64,000 nucleotides of DNA from Ichthyophis bannanicus (GCA_033557465.1 CM066033.1:909938808-910002807); one strand, 5' to 3'. Positions 43,590-54,010 are shown, numbered from the stretch's first letter. A program made the numbers and translations. The notes: generated by a model not told the origin, from the sequence alone.

Positions 43590-44465
43590 CTAGTTTAAAA
43601 GCTGCTCTATCTCCTTTTTAAAGGTTAATGCCAGCAGCCAGGTTCCATCCCGGTTAAGGTGAAGCCCATCCCTTCGGAAGAGCCCCTCCTTTCCCCAGAA
43701 TGTTCCCCAGTTCCTAACAAATCCGAACCCCTCATCTCTGCACCATTGTCTCATCCACGCATTGAGACTCCGGAGCTCTGCCTGCCTTTTGGGTCCTGCG
43801 CGTGGAACGGGAAGCATTTCGGAGAACGCTACCCTGGAAGTTCTGGATTTCAACTTCCTACCTAAAAGCCTAAATTTAGCTTCCAGAACCTCCCTACCAC
43901 ATTTTCCTATGTCATTGGTACCGACATGTACCAAGACAGCAGACTCCTCTCCAGCACTATCTAAGACCTTATCTAGGTGGCGTGTGAGGTCCGCTACCTT
44001 CGCACCAGGCAGGCATGTTACCAGGCGATCCTCACGTCCACCAGCCACCCAGCTATCTACATGCCTAATGATCGAATCACCAACTATAACTGCTGTCCTA
44101 ACCCTTCCCTCATGGGCACTTGGCCCTGGAGAAACCTCCTCGGTGCGAGAGGGGTTTACATCACCTGGAGGACAGGTCCTAGTTACAGGATCACTTCCTG
44201 CCACACCAGGGTGATGCTCTCCTATCACGTGACCTCTCTCCTCCCTGGCAACAGGGATGCTGCCAGACTGGAGGTGGGACTTCAGAATTATATCCCTGTA
44301 GGTCTCGTCTATGTACCTCTCTGTCTGTCTTATGTTTTCCAAGTCTGCTACTCTAGCCTCTAGAGAACGGACTCGTTCCCTGACAGCAGAGAGCTCCTTG
44401 CACCTAGTGCACACGTAAGACCTCTCACCAGCTGGGAGAAAATCATACATGTGACACTCAATGCA
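43590..44465 (-). CDS. CR1-like ORF1, SGNH-hydrolase type
   Basis: Open to the truncated 5' edge; the first Met is at 44450. The N-terminus retains Cys pairs (FCIECHMYDF and YVCTRCKELS), a possible zinc-binding module. A coiled-coil segment with VRERVRSLEARVADLEN follows. The C-terminal half is an SGNH/GDSL-type hydrolase: the nucleophile box VIVGDSIIRHVDSW, an oxyanion-type GTNDIG and the catalytic DGLHLNRDG. Such esterase-like domains are known from ORF1 proteins of CR1-clade LINEs, where they join the nucleic-acid complex. All catalytic positions appear present. The start codon is uncertain because the 5' end is missing. Confidence 0.85.
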   Translation of the reverse strand, partial: CIECHMYDFLPAGERSYVCTRCKELSAVRERVRSLEARVADLENIRQTERYIDETYRDIILKSHLQSGSIPVAREERGHVIGEHHPGVAGSDPVTRTCPPGDVNPSRTEEVSPGPSAHEGRVRTAVIVGDSIIRHVDSWVAGGREDRLVTCLPGAKVADLTRHLDKVLDSAGEESAVLVHVGTNDIGKCGREVLEAKFRLLGRKLKSRTSRVAFSEMLPVPRAGPKRQAELRSLNAWMRQWCRDEGFGFVRNWGTFWGKEGLFRRDGLHLNRDGTWLLALTFKKEIEQLLN

Positions 44466-44547
44466 AAAGACTGGTTGTTATGGAAGGACAGACTAGATAG
44501 GCCATGTGGTCTTTTTCTGTCGTCATATTTCTATGTTTTTATGTTTC
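44466..44547 (+). mobile_element. 3' tail of the interrupted CR1-like LINE
   Basis: GGACAGACTAGATAGGCC, then GTCTTTTTCTGTCGTCAT and TTTCTATGTTTTTATG, is the typical 3' end of the LINE family at 12209 and 38486. It has the orientation of the 38486 copy and sits immediately past the inserted LINE. Confidence 0.75.
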
Positions 44548-44548
44548 A

Positions 44549-45217
44549 TCACCCCACAATTGCCTGTGTTAGGGCACACATGCTCTCAGGACATGGGCCC
44601 CCACCAATCCCCTCCATGGGCCGCATGTGCTTGGGCGTGCCCTGTACGTATGCTGCATATCTCTGACATATCTGCCTGTGGATGGGCGGTGTCCAGCGCT
44701 TCCGGCAGTCCACACAAGTAAATGGGGCCAAGCCGGTCTGCAAGCTCCTGCTCCAGGGTGTGAGGGTTGGGGCAAATGAGCCACCCCCACCGGTGCCCAT
44801 GACATGTTGCCTCTCCGCAACCATGTGTGCACGGACACCACGCTTAATGTCATTAAACCTCTTCCGCAGGCTGTCCAGGTCCCTGGTTGGTCCCCCTGCC
44901 TGGGCTACGGCCTCCTGTACCTCCTCTCACACGTATATACGTGAGGCCACAGTGGTGCTGGTGCTCAGCCGGCCATAGAGCACCTCATACCGCTCCAACA
45001 CACTGGTCAGCGGGATGTGGTTTTCCTGCTGGCTGAATCTCACAGCCCTCCTCCGTTCCTCAGCTGGCACCGGTATACGCCTCCGTTTGACACTGGGTGG
45101 CCCCTGGGTGGGCTGCGACACACCAAATGAGCCTGCAGCCACCACCACAGGCCCAACACTCCCTGCCGGCTCTGGGTCCTGCTGAACAGGTGCCCCCCCA
45201 CCCTCGCCTCCTGCCAT
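44549..45217 (-). pseudogene. Myb/SANT-like gene 2, first exon
   Basis: The minus-strand frame starts at ATG 45217. It has a Gly/Pro-rich N-terminus with a basic KRRRIPVPAEERRR patch and then the DNA-binding region: RRRAVRFSQQENHIPLTSVL and later LDSLRKRFNDIKRGVRAHM, the third-helix signature of Harbinger Myb/SANT proteins. One TGA at 44927-44929 sits between these, in the position of an expected Trp codon. A frame change near 44750 is likely, since LEQELADRLGPIYL in another frame looks more coding. It is divergent from the transposase across a shared mirrored promoter. Downstream exons probably lie at 36.3-32.8 kb. Confidence 0.75.
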
Positions 45218-45399
45218 GTCCTGTCACTCCTTCTCCCTGCCCTCTGTGCCCTCTCCCTCCCTGTCACACATCCCTACCCCTCGGCTCCTCTGCTCCACCT
45301 CACACCTGCTCCTCGCCTCCCCTCCTCTCCCTGCCACCTGCTCCTCAACTCAGCTCCAGTCTCTCTCGCCTGCTCTTCGCCTCCCCTCCTGTCTCTCTC

Positions 45400-45560
45400 G
45401 CCTGCTTGGCAACACATCTCTCCACACCAAACCTGCCTCTGACACTCTCCACTACCACTCACCAACCCAGCCACTATCCACACCAGACCTGCCTCTGACA
45501 CTCTCCACTACAACTCACCAACCCAGCCACTCTCCACACCAAACCTGCCTCTGACACTCT
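45400..45560. repeat. ~65 bp tandem repeat in Myb leader
   Basis: Three partial copies of CACACCAAACCTGCCTCTG, then ACACTCTCCACTAC and ACTCACCAACCCAGCCAC follow one another. The last copy belongs to the inverted-repeat arm at 45508-45689, and only one copy is present in the opposite arm. It extends the leader of gene 2. Confidence 0.75.
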
Positions 45561-45689
45561 CCTTGCTTCACCAACAACCAACAGCGCACACCTTGCCTCC
45601 CTCTCCTACACAAACCCCTTAGCGTGTACCAGGTATGAATGTGTATTTATGGGTTTTTTTACTCTGCGCGCATTGCGCATGCGCAGTGG
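45508..45689 (-). promoter_or_regulatory. Mirror promoter, left arm (gene 2)
   Basis: Matches the reverse complement of 45938-46140 nearly throughout. Shared phrases include TTGCTTCACCAACAACCAAC, GCGTGTACCAGGT and ACTCTGC. Minus-strand transcription would start about 30 bases past CATAAATAC (45643-45650) and give gene 2 a leader almost the same as that of the transposase. A perfect NRF1 palindrome lies at 45674-45685. Confidence 0.75.
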
Positions 45690-45952
45690 TGCAAGTGCAT
45701 CAGCTGCACATATTGCGCAAGTGCCGCAGAGACGTGGAAGGTGTGTGTGCGGTACACCAAGTTGCACATGCGCTGTGCATGTGCTGCATGCCGTTATGCG
45801 CATGCGCCAAGCCTCACATCATATGCGCGGAACGGCACTCATCACATGCACACATGGACACATGTACAGCGCATGTGCAACGTGCTTACCATGTCTCCCC
45901 GGCGCATGCGCAACACATGCAGCCGACGCGTTCGCGCCACTGCGCATGCACA
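45674..45952. promoter_or_regulatory. Cluster of NRF1-type palindromes
   Basis: TGCGCATGCGCA at 45674-45685, TGCGCATGCGCC at 45797-45808, GGCGCATGCGCA at 45901-45912 and a near match TGCGCATGCACA at 45941-45952. They occupy the CpG-rich centre between the two divergent arms. NRF1 is a common activator of bidirectional TATA-poor promoters in animals. Binding here is inferred. Confidence 0.65.
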
Positions 45953-46140
45953 ACGCGTGCAAAGACGGGCAGAGTAAAAAACAAACCTATAAATACACAT
46001 GCACACCTGGTACACGCTGAGGAGTTTGTGTAGGTGAGGGGGACAAGGCGTGCTCTGTTGGTTGTTGGTGAAGCAAGGAGAGTGTCAGAGGCAGGTTTCG
46101 TGTGGAGAGTGGCTGGGTTGGTGAGTGGTGGTGGAGTTGT
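45938..46140 (+). promoter_or_regulatory. Mirror promoter, right arm (transposase)
   Basis: The inverted copy of 45508-45689. TATAAATA at 45988-45995 is a TATA box for the transposase, with a start expected near 46020. Downstream leader sequence (AGGAGTTTGTGTAGGTGAG and on) equals the gene 2 leader read on the other strand. Confidence 0.75.
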
Positions 46141-46209
46141 GTGGCTGAGTGGTGGGGGAGGTGAGTGTCTGGGTTTGTGTGAGTTAGAGGAGCTGAGGGG
46201 GTGGAGTTT

Positions 46210-47041
46210 ATGGCAGGCTTTGTGATTGCTGCATGTGCAGTGGGAGGTGTGCAGGGGCTGCGGTTGCCTGACGGGGGAGATGGTATCCATGGGGCTGAGG
46301 CACAGGGCATGGGTTTAGTCCCGCTGCAACACAGACCTGCAGTTGTGGGGGCAGGCCAGGCAGGGGCTGTGCCGGCATGGCGCAGGAGGAGTGCGGAGTT
46401 GCAGGCTCACCAGCCTCACCTCTACAGGCCCAGGGCCCAGTTCCAGGACATGCGTGAGGACCAGGTCATCTCCCTCTACCGCCTGAGCACGGGGGCTATT
46501 AGGGAGCTCTATGAGGATCTAAGACCTGACCTCGAGCCCCTGACTGGTCAGTCACATGCCATACAAGGTTTGGTCAAGCTCCTTGGTGCCCTACATTTCT
46601 TTGCCTCTGGCTGTTTCCAGTCATCTGTGGCCGCAGTGGGTGGCATGAGCCGCCCCACCTTCTCACGCTGTCTCCACCAGGTACTGCGCGCCATGATCAG
46701 CCGGGTGGAGAATTACATTGTCATTCCCAACACTAGGCAACAGTGGGGGACCCTGAACCAGGCCTTTGAGGCGGTTGCTGGGACACCACACGTGATGGGA
46801 GCTATTGATTGCACACATGTTGCCCTAGTCCAGCCCAGAGACAGGGAGGTAGTGTTCCGCAACCACAAACACTACCATTCCCTGAATGTTCAGGTTGTAT
46901 GTGATACAAATATGCATATCCTGAATGTGGTCCCTAGGTTTGCAGGGTTCACCCATGGCTCCTACTGTATATCCTGCATCACTCGGCACTATTCAGACAA
47001 TTTGAGGCAGGACAGTATGAGGACTGTATACTGCTGGGTGG
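46210..47041 (+). CDS. PIF/Harbinger transposase, exon 1
   Basis: HARBI1-like transposase that would cut and rejoin transposon ends. From ATG 46210 the frame gives a low-complexity N-terminus (start uncertain), then the helix-turn-helix part (LYRLSTGAIRELYEDLRPDL, LGALHFFASGCFQSS, SRPTFSRCLHQVL). The catalytic core follows: D200 in GAIDCTHVAL, then FRNHKHYHSLNVQVV, D232 in CDTNMHILNV, and RFAGFTHGSY. The exon ends W-V-G with donor G|GTATTT in phase 1, which fits exon 2 exactly. No stop or frameshift is seen. It is divergently transcribed from Myb-like gene 2, as in other Harbinger elements. Partners would be that Myb protein and the GGGG(C/T)ATGTTTAC ends. Confidence 0.9.
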
Positions 47042-47452
47042 GTATTTCGCATCTCTGACATACACATGGTGATCCTCTGACTAATTGTATGTGTACAGGC
47101 CTGTCTTTGAGGAGTATCCCTAGATGTGTGTGTGTCTCATCTGTCTGTGTGTGATCTAACGTTGGGGGGGGAGTGCCCTCCAGCCCTTCCTTGCTACGGT
47201 GCTGTGTGTTGCTGGTAGAATGGATGCTAGCATTTGTGTCGTGGTTACAGATTATGTTGATTGCAATCCTTACACCTACCCCTTGTTTTGTGTGTCAGAC
47301 CTTCAAACGCTGCTGCATAGTTGTGGTGTCCCATCATGTGATGTCATATGTTTGTGTCAGGATGTTTTGTGCGTTTGGTTTGCCCGTACATAAGTTTGTC
47401 CATTTGGGTGGACATGAGCTCCTGCTTTAATGTTCCACATTTCTTTCTGCAG
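47042..47452 (+). other. Transposase intron
   Basis: Starts GTATTT and ends TTTCTTTCTGCAG, 411 bp. Removing it joins VYCWVG to DAGYGCRPWLLTP, restoring the conserved G-D-x-G-Y box of the family. GT-rich with no other feature. Confidence 0.85.
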
Positions 47453-47820
47453 GTGATGCAGGATATGGGTGTCGCCCCTGGTTGCTGACCCCTGTGCGTC
47501 AACCACGGACACGTGCAGAGAGGAGTTACAATGAGGCCCATGCCTCCAGCCGCTCCATCATAGAGTGCACCTTTGGTGTTTTAAAGAGTCGTTTCAGGTG
47601 TCTGGATAGGACCGGCGGGGCCTTACAATACAAAGCACAGACTATGGCAGAGATCATTATAGCCTGTTCCATCCTGCACAACATTGCTCTCAGGCACCAT
47701 ATCCTTGTCCAAATTAATGAGGATCTGGAAGATGATCCTACGTGCCCTCCTGTATGTTGCCGTGGTGACACACATGAGGGCACAGCAGTCAGGCGGCAGG
47801 TGATTGAGGAGGTCGTCTCA
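47453..47820 (+). CDS. PIF/Harbinger transposase, exon 2
   Basis: Completes the catalytic domain: D279 in GDAGYGCRPWLLTPV, then SYNEAHASSRSIIECTFGVL with the catalytic E315, KSRFRCLDRTGG, and ACSILHNIALRHH, all hallmarks of PIF/Harbinger transposases. After RRQVIEEVVS the sequence T|GTAAGT is a strong donor, so a short last exon may follow. If unspliced, the frame runs to a stop at 47934. It appears intact and could be functional if transcribed. Confidence 0.9.
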
Positions 47821-47934
47821 TGTAAGTACGGCATATGTTGGAACATACATTTATTTAGATATGTGTGTACTACTACTATTAGTGAACATTTGTATCGCAA
47901 TAGGAGTAAGACGCAACACTGTACTGACATATAA

Positions 47935-48723
47935 CAGACACTGCCTGGCCATCAGAGCTTACAATCTAGTCATGACTGAAACACAGAAGATGTGAGCAGG
48001 GCACAACAGCGGGTGGAGATGGATTATGTGTGTCAGGATTAGTAGGCTTGGGGGAGGTGGTAAGCTGTCACACACGATTTGTGGCTGATTGGGAAAGGGG
48101 CTGCTGTACAGCTACAGGTAGTTAGTTCGAGGCTTTGGGTGTAGCAAGGTGAAAGGTGTGTAGTCTGGGGTCAACAGTAGGAGAGCGGGCCATAGATGGG
48201 ACCAGTTGCCTAGACGTGTGTACTTCACATTTTGGAATATGAGTTGATTGATTGGATTGTATGCTCTGATGAGCAGGGACTGTGTGTTACTTGTTTCTGT
48301 ATAACGCTACATATGACAGGTAACACTATATACATGCTCAGTAGTAGTTGTATTAGTGGTAGTTGAGATCAGTAAGGGAAGTTACTGCAACACCACAGTG
48401 TGACTGCATGTATAGGTCAGCAGGAGAGCCTTGACATAGATGCGGAGACGGATAGGGAACCTGTGAGGTGTCCTGACAGGGGGAGTATTATTGCCATTAT
48501 GCGTGTGGCTCTGGATTGGCCATGCAGTGCAGTGTTGCTTATTTTAAGGCAGACAGAGATGATTCAAAGGCAGATCAGCAAGGTGTAGGTTACAGTAGGC
48601 AAGCCGAGAGCTGATTAGGGGGTGGATTGGGGTTTTAGTTGTGTGTTCAGGGAGGACTGGGGAAATATAGCTGATGTCATCTAGAAAGAAAACACACACC
48701 TCAGCTACAAGCTGGGTATGTGT
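47935..48723. other. Giant element, no gene recognised
   Basis: Between the transposase and the solo LTR. A last short transposase exon may hide here. I cannot locate it. Confidence 0.4.
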
Positions 48724-50183
48724 TGTCGTGGGGAGCCCCGTCTACGCCATTAGAATTATGGGCATGCTCCACAGCAAAGATTATTTTAGGTAGCCAAAGG
48801 GAATGTAAGGTTCATTTGATGTAGAAAACGTTCTTACTTATTCCAGCTTCCTAAGAGAACTCATTAACGAAACCAAGTGTAGGGAAACAAGGCTTTTATT
48901 CCCCGTCAGTGCAAGGGTTCAAAATAAGACATAAAGGATAAAACCGAAAGTCCTTTGTTTCAAAAGGTACCAGCATTTAAATCAGCTGCTTAATTGTTAA
49001 ACTTCACAATTAATGCAAGGCTTGATCAGAGGAATTCAGTTCATTCAAATAGCATAAGAATTCTACAAGCTTCTTCTAGGTTACACAGTGGCTACAGACT
49101 CCTGGCACAATGCCATACACAAATCACAATCCATCTGTTCAGGTTGAGGAGTGGGAACAGTATTTATGCATTCTATTTCCATGGATTCATCACTATATTC
49201 ATCATGGGAATAATCACTGTCCCTGTCTGGTACAGGTCTGTGTGAAATGTCTCTAGGGTCTTGTCTCCAATACCACTGTGTTCTAAGTGCTTTAGGGATT
49301 TTCTGAAACCACTCTGGTTTCTTCTTCTTTACAGAGTGAGCATTTGTTTTAACAGGGCCTTTAGGACTCAAGCATTTAGTATCATCAATAAAGCTCTCAT
49401 ACCTGGAGTCTGGCTGGTTTGAATCCCTGGAGTTTTCTCTTTCAGAAACTTTCCTCCTGTAGCAGGTTCTCTGCCTGTAAGCTTTAGGCAAGGCTGTGCT
49501 TTCTGGCAGTTTGGTAAAACCTGACATGGATTCCCTTTTCTCCTTTGGTAAGAACTTAGCTTTGTCAGACAGTGCTTTTCCTTTCTTGCCTGGTAAAACT
49601 TGGTTAATATTTCCCAGAGACTGCAGGCTTTCCTCAAAACCTTTCTCTCTGGTTCTTGGCTTATGTCTCTCTGCTCTTGAGTCAGGAACACTATGAGAAA
49701 ATGGAGTGGCACACACTCTAGCTTCAGTGCTGACTCTAACAAACTCCCGTTGAAGAGCTGCACGCTTAGCCTGGCCCTTCTGAACTTCACCCTTGTGAAC
49801 TCTGTTCCTTTGGGCTTGCTCACATAGGATTCTTTCACTTACTCCTTCTCTTGGAGCTGATCCTCTTAATAGAGCTGTTCCTCCTTGTGAAGACGTTCCT
49901 CTGTCTCTGTTCCTTCTCAGGTCCTTCTCTGCTCCTTTCTCTGCTCCTTGCTCTGCTTGCTCTCTCGCCTTCTCCTTCTCCTTCTTGCTGGCATTCAGCT
50001 CTGGCTTATAAAGGAATCTTTCCTTCAAGAGTTCCGGGGTCATTCCCAGGTGCAAATCATTAGCCCTCTTAGGCTCATTAGCTCCTGTATTGTCATTCCT
50101 GCTCCCTCTAGCTGTGCCTGGAGGTAACTGCACATCTAGATTCCTAAAAGAAACAGGATTTCTTTTCAAGTTCTCATCTGACA
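48724..50183 (-). mobile_element. Solo LTR of the SCAN-Gypsy family, 1,460 bp
   Basis: Begins TGTCGTGG and ends GACA, with GTGT on both sides (48720-48723, 50184-50187). On the minus strand the ORF is followed by GAACCCTTGCACTGACGGGG and AATAAAAGCC, then U5-like sequence ending ACGACA. The length equals that of the LTR at 59227-60692. No internal sequence remains. Confidence 0.9.
49081..50043 (-). CDS. LTR-encoded charged protein (copy B)
   Basis: 320 codons from the first ATG inside the LTR. The frame is open all the way from the LTR's first base and beyond it, so an upstream or spliced start is possible. The N-terminal half is strongly basic and low-complexity (KKEKEKAREQAEQGAEKGAEK, here shortened in the family comparison to its K/E/R pattern). 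A middle part rich in S, R and K follows, and then an acidic end (SDYSHDEYSDESMEIEC, EQMDCDLC). The C-terminal ME-x-gap-MD-C pattern matches copies A and C. Probably nuclear and disordered by composition. No family recognised. Confidence 0.6.
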   Translation of the reverse strand: MTPELLKERFLYKPELNASKKEKEKAREQAEQGAEKGAEKDLRRNRDRGTSSQGGTALLRGSAPREGVSERILCEQAQRNRVHKGEVQKGQAKRAALQREFVRVSTEARVCATPFSHSVPDSRAERHKPRTREKGFEESLQSLGNINQVLPGKKGKALSDKAKFLPKEKRESMSGFTKLPESTALPKAYRQRTCYRRKVSERENSRDSNQPDSRYESFIDDTKCLSPKGPVKTNAHSVKKKKPEWFQKIPKALRTQWYWRQDPRDISHRPVPDRDSDYSHDEYSDESMEIECINTVPTPQPEQMDCDLCMALCQESVATV

Positions 50184-53100
50184 GTGTGGAGAGGAGGAGA
50201 GTGGAGTCCACGACAACCCCTACATTGAGGACCCTGGAGAAAGGAAAGTGTGGCCACACACACACAGAAGCTATGATGGGAGGGGAGGGTTTAGGTGCAC
50301 ATATGGGATGCTTTGCCATTGTCAATTTCACACAGTGGGATGACATGCAGCCAGCAATGTCAGGTGGCAAGCAGACATCGGGGTGTGGTTTGGCAGACAT
50401 AGCTCAGGCGTGGATATATTTGCAACTCATCAGCACACAGCTGGTAATGTAAGTCAGGGGATGAGATAGCCACACCAAGGAAATGGATATCGACAGAGGG
50501 TAAGGAAGAAGCCCCTGGATATTTCTCTGTGGTACAGGAACTGACAGCAGGGTAGCAGAGGACATGGAGACACCAGAACACACACTGAAGGGGCAGTGGG
50601 AGTGATATGGAGGGTGCAGGATAGTACTGCGGCCTAAGAGCCAAGCAGGGACAGGGTAGCAAGGAGATGGTTCTGTTCAACAGTTTTGGAGGCAGCAGAG
50701 AGGTCAGGAAGGGGACAGACAGAGTACGGGCCCTTGTATTCTGCCACACACACTTCAATGATAACTTTAGCAGAAAGCGAGTCTGTACAGTGCGATGGGG
50801 AACAGCCAGTTTGTAAAGGATCTTGGGGGGTCTGCAAGCTGAGGACGTGAAGGTGCAGTGTGTGTTGCACAGCTCCAACATGACATATGTATGTTTCTCT
50901 TGTGTTTCTCAATCTACTTGGTGACCCTTATGGTGCTGTGGTGCAGTGGCAGCTGACTGTACGTCATCCAACATGCAGTAGTCTGGGGAGGGTGGACCTA
51001 CAACTACTTTGTCTGTGACTACAATCAGGGGGAGCACATGTCTGCAGTGATCTGTCATATTGTACTTAAGTTGTTGTTCACCTCTTTGCCCTGCACCCCC
51101 ATACCCCATATGTTGCTGTTGGCACACATATCCACATGTGTTCCTGGCCAGTTTGTGTTCTCCAGCACTGTCTCTGGGACACATCCAACAGAGCTGCATG
51201 TGTCTGCAGGTCCTAGGTATTCTGGTGGTGGCCTGCTTGTACACCCTTCCCTGACATTGTAGCATCAGCCAACAGCAGTGTATCATTGCATTTGACAAGC
51301 CTTTATCTCCACTAATCTCCAATTGTGCACATACAGACCGTATGCTACTGCTAGCACGCTCACCTTAGCATACTGTGTGGGTGGGTGTTTTTGGGTTGGC
51401 TGTGTGATGATACAGCGTGCAGGCATTTTGCATTATCATGTGATGTGAGGGGTCTGTAAACCCGGGGAGCGGTGGTGACTGTGCTATCTCTACCTTACTG
51501 CTGTTTGCCTTGTGAACATTGTGGCCATGTGTTGTGTGTTGTGAGCTGACCTATCTCTTGTGTGCTGACAGACCATTGCGCAACAGCATTTATGTATCAC
51601 AGATATCGCCATAATGTGGACATGCATCAACAGTGGCTGGACATGGGGACATGGTGATTCTACACATTTCGATGACATCTTCTCCCTTCACTGTGATGTG
51701 TTGTGGCCTTTGACAACCTCAGAGGATCCTGAGCTGACACTTGCTGCAAACACACGGTAGGTTGCACCTTGGGTCTTTTGGGAATGACATCAGCCCTTAC
51801 ATGTTAATGATTTGCTGTTTGTTTCATGGACCTTTCATGTTGAGTCTCTGTACACCAACGCTGATGCACATGTGGTGGAGCTGTGAAACCCCTGTGTAAC
51901 ATGGGCATGGACATGACCATATCCATGTGACACCCTCGTCTGTGGTTCCAATTCCAAATGTCCACAACATGCACTGTGTTCTGTGTTGTGATCATGTTAT
52001 GTTTGCCTGTGTGACGTTTCATTACGTGCATATTGATGTTTGACTCTCTGCAATTTGGCCTGATGTTGCAAGCAGCATACCAATACATTGTTTCTCCTCT
52101 TCTGACACAGGGAAGAGGACACACATAGCACATCTACTACAGGGCATCTGCCGTCACAATCACCCACCTGTTGGTGGACACAACAACACCATGGAACTAT
52201 CCCTGGGATATGAGGCCATAGAATGTTTTACCTCTGTGAGTGGGACACAAGCCTAGGATGGACATTATTGTTGGACTGCTACTTTGAGCATGACAGACCT
52301 CTCCAACACACCATTGCTGCCATGCTCTGGCTGGGTGTCGTGTTCATCGCAGGAGACACACATGACCTTTCCAGTACTGTGGCATATTGAGATGTCACAC
52401 TTGACTATGCATGCACAGGGTTTCAAGGACAGTCTTAACGGAACTTGATGGGTTTCAGACACCCTTTGCACTGTGGACACTGTGTACTGGCCCCTACATG
52501 TGCAGCAGGGACTGACATTGTCACTGTATGTTGTACATCCATCTGACATTGTGTTGTTGTGTTTTGCCCATGTGTGTGACTTGGAACACAGAATACGCTC
52601 ACCTGTTTAGTTCAGCCATGCGTATGGCCATGCGTGTGGCACAGTGGGAACATTGGAGAGGTCCTCTTGTCCATGTCTGCCTACCCCCCACTTGGACATG
52701 ACACAGTATTTGCCACCACACCACTTTACTGCACACCAACATCTTGGATTGATGTTTGCACTCACCAAGGGTGTTACAATGCATGTGTGGCATCACTGTA
52801 TCATGTTTCAACGTACACGGTGCATGTGCATGTGACTATGTTGGTGCACCACAGCATGTGGCAATATGGCTTCTGTGTGGGTTACTGTAACATGTTTGAC
52901 CTTTCTTTCACTCTCTATATACAGGTTATTGTGTTTGTTTACTGTATAGATGTGTCGCTCTACATTGATTTACAAACCTTGCATTGCATGTCTGCACAGT
53001 CCTATTTATCCCCTGATGTTCTGGCACTCACATTGCCCCGTTATATTTGGAGTGTGGCAGTATGGGTGCCCATTTTCTTCCTTCATTTGTGCATTCCATG

Positions 53101-53944
53101 TACCATGATATATGTGTACAGACACTGTATCCACAAACAGTGCAGGGGACCTTCTTCATAGTGCTATCTCTGCATGTTTCTGCGGGTTGTTTCATTTGAA
53201 TTCTCTGTGTTCATGTGCCTCTGCTACCTGTTAGCATATCCTCATTTTGCATTTGACCATTGTTTTGGGTTACATTGGTGCTGCTTTAATTCCTGTATCA
53301 GGCATTATGTGACAGCTGTAACATATATTTCGATATCTGTGTTTACACTTGCTTACTTTTAACAACATATGCTGTTTCATTTTTGTGCCTCCTGTGTTGG
53401 CGGACAGATATGTTTTTAGGAACAGATCATGACTAATGTGTGTTGGGCCCTCATCATGCACCGCCTACTGTCTACATGCACACATATGTGACTAATGCAT
53501 TTGGGGCATGCAGCAGCATGTGGGGGGTGGGGAGCTAATGCATACCATGCACCTAATGCACATTATCTCTCCTGCCCATCATCTGTAGACGGGCCAGTGA
53601 CTTTTCTGTGACATGTGGGTTGCTGCCCTGCAAAATGTGTTTTCACTTTTTTCCCTGTTATCCAATTACCTTGATATTATGAAAGGCGGTATCTACGCTA
53701 TCTCTGATGATTAACCAAAATAAAAATATGTGTTGGACATACATTTGTCTCTGCTGCTGCTTGACCACACTGACACACGTATTTAGTGATTTCCTGGTCA
53801 TGTACATGGCCCACCTGTTCTCACATCCTTGTACAGTGCCAGCTGTCTATCTGCCAGCCGTCTGCCACATCACTGGGTATTACTGGTTCCCATACACACA
53901 TTCCCTTTGAGGTAATATCTTTGCATTGTGCTTGCTGTTGTTGT

Positions 53945-54010
53945 TTGGGATAGTGGTTATCGACATGTGTTGGAACACCATAGGTTGCAGGTTTGATTCC
54001 CACATGTGGT
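53945..54010 (+). repeat. tRNA-like module
   Basis: GGGATAGTGGTTATCG (A box-like) and TTGCAGGTTTGATTCCC (B box-like), followed by a T run (TTTTATTTTTTTTTTTT) that could terminate pol III. Confidence 0.55.

Larger units (their letters stand above)
40418..44465 (-). mobile_element. CR1-like LINE, almost full length
   Basis: On the minus strand ORF1 (44465-43590) and ORF2 (43480-40593) are in normal order, followed by a 3' UTR ending in repeats of CTTATGTT at 40418-40440. The 5' end lacks only the untranslated region and the very start of ORF1. It is inserted in the 3' UTR of the plus-strand LINE at 38486. Fragments of this family also lie at 7885-8344, 37590-38312 and 60693-61290. Confidence 0.9.

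Noticed and set aside
43659..44363. Plus-strand open frames over the CR1 ORF1
   Set aside because: The minus strand carries a complete SGNH-hydrolase ORF1, so the plus frames are mirror artefacts.
52634..53161. 175-codon open frame with hydrophobic segments
   Set aside because: Composition follows the TG/CA-rich DNA (Cys, His, Val, Tyr), there is no family motif, and comparable open frames occur on both strands nearby.
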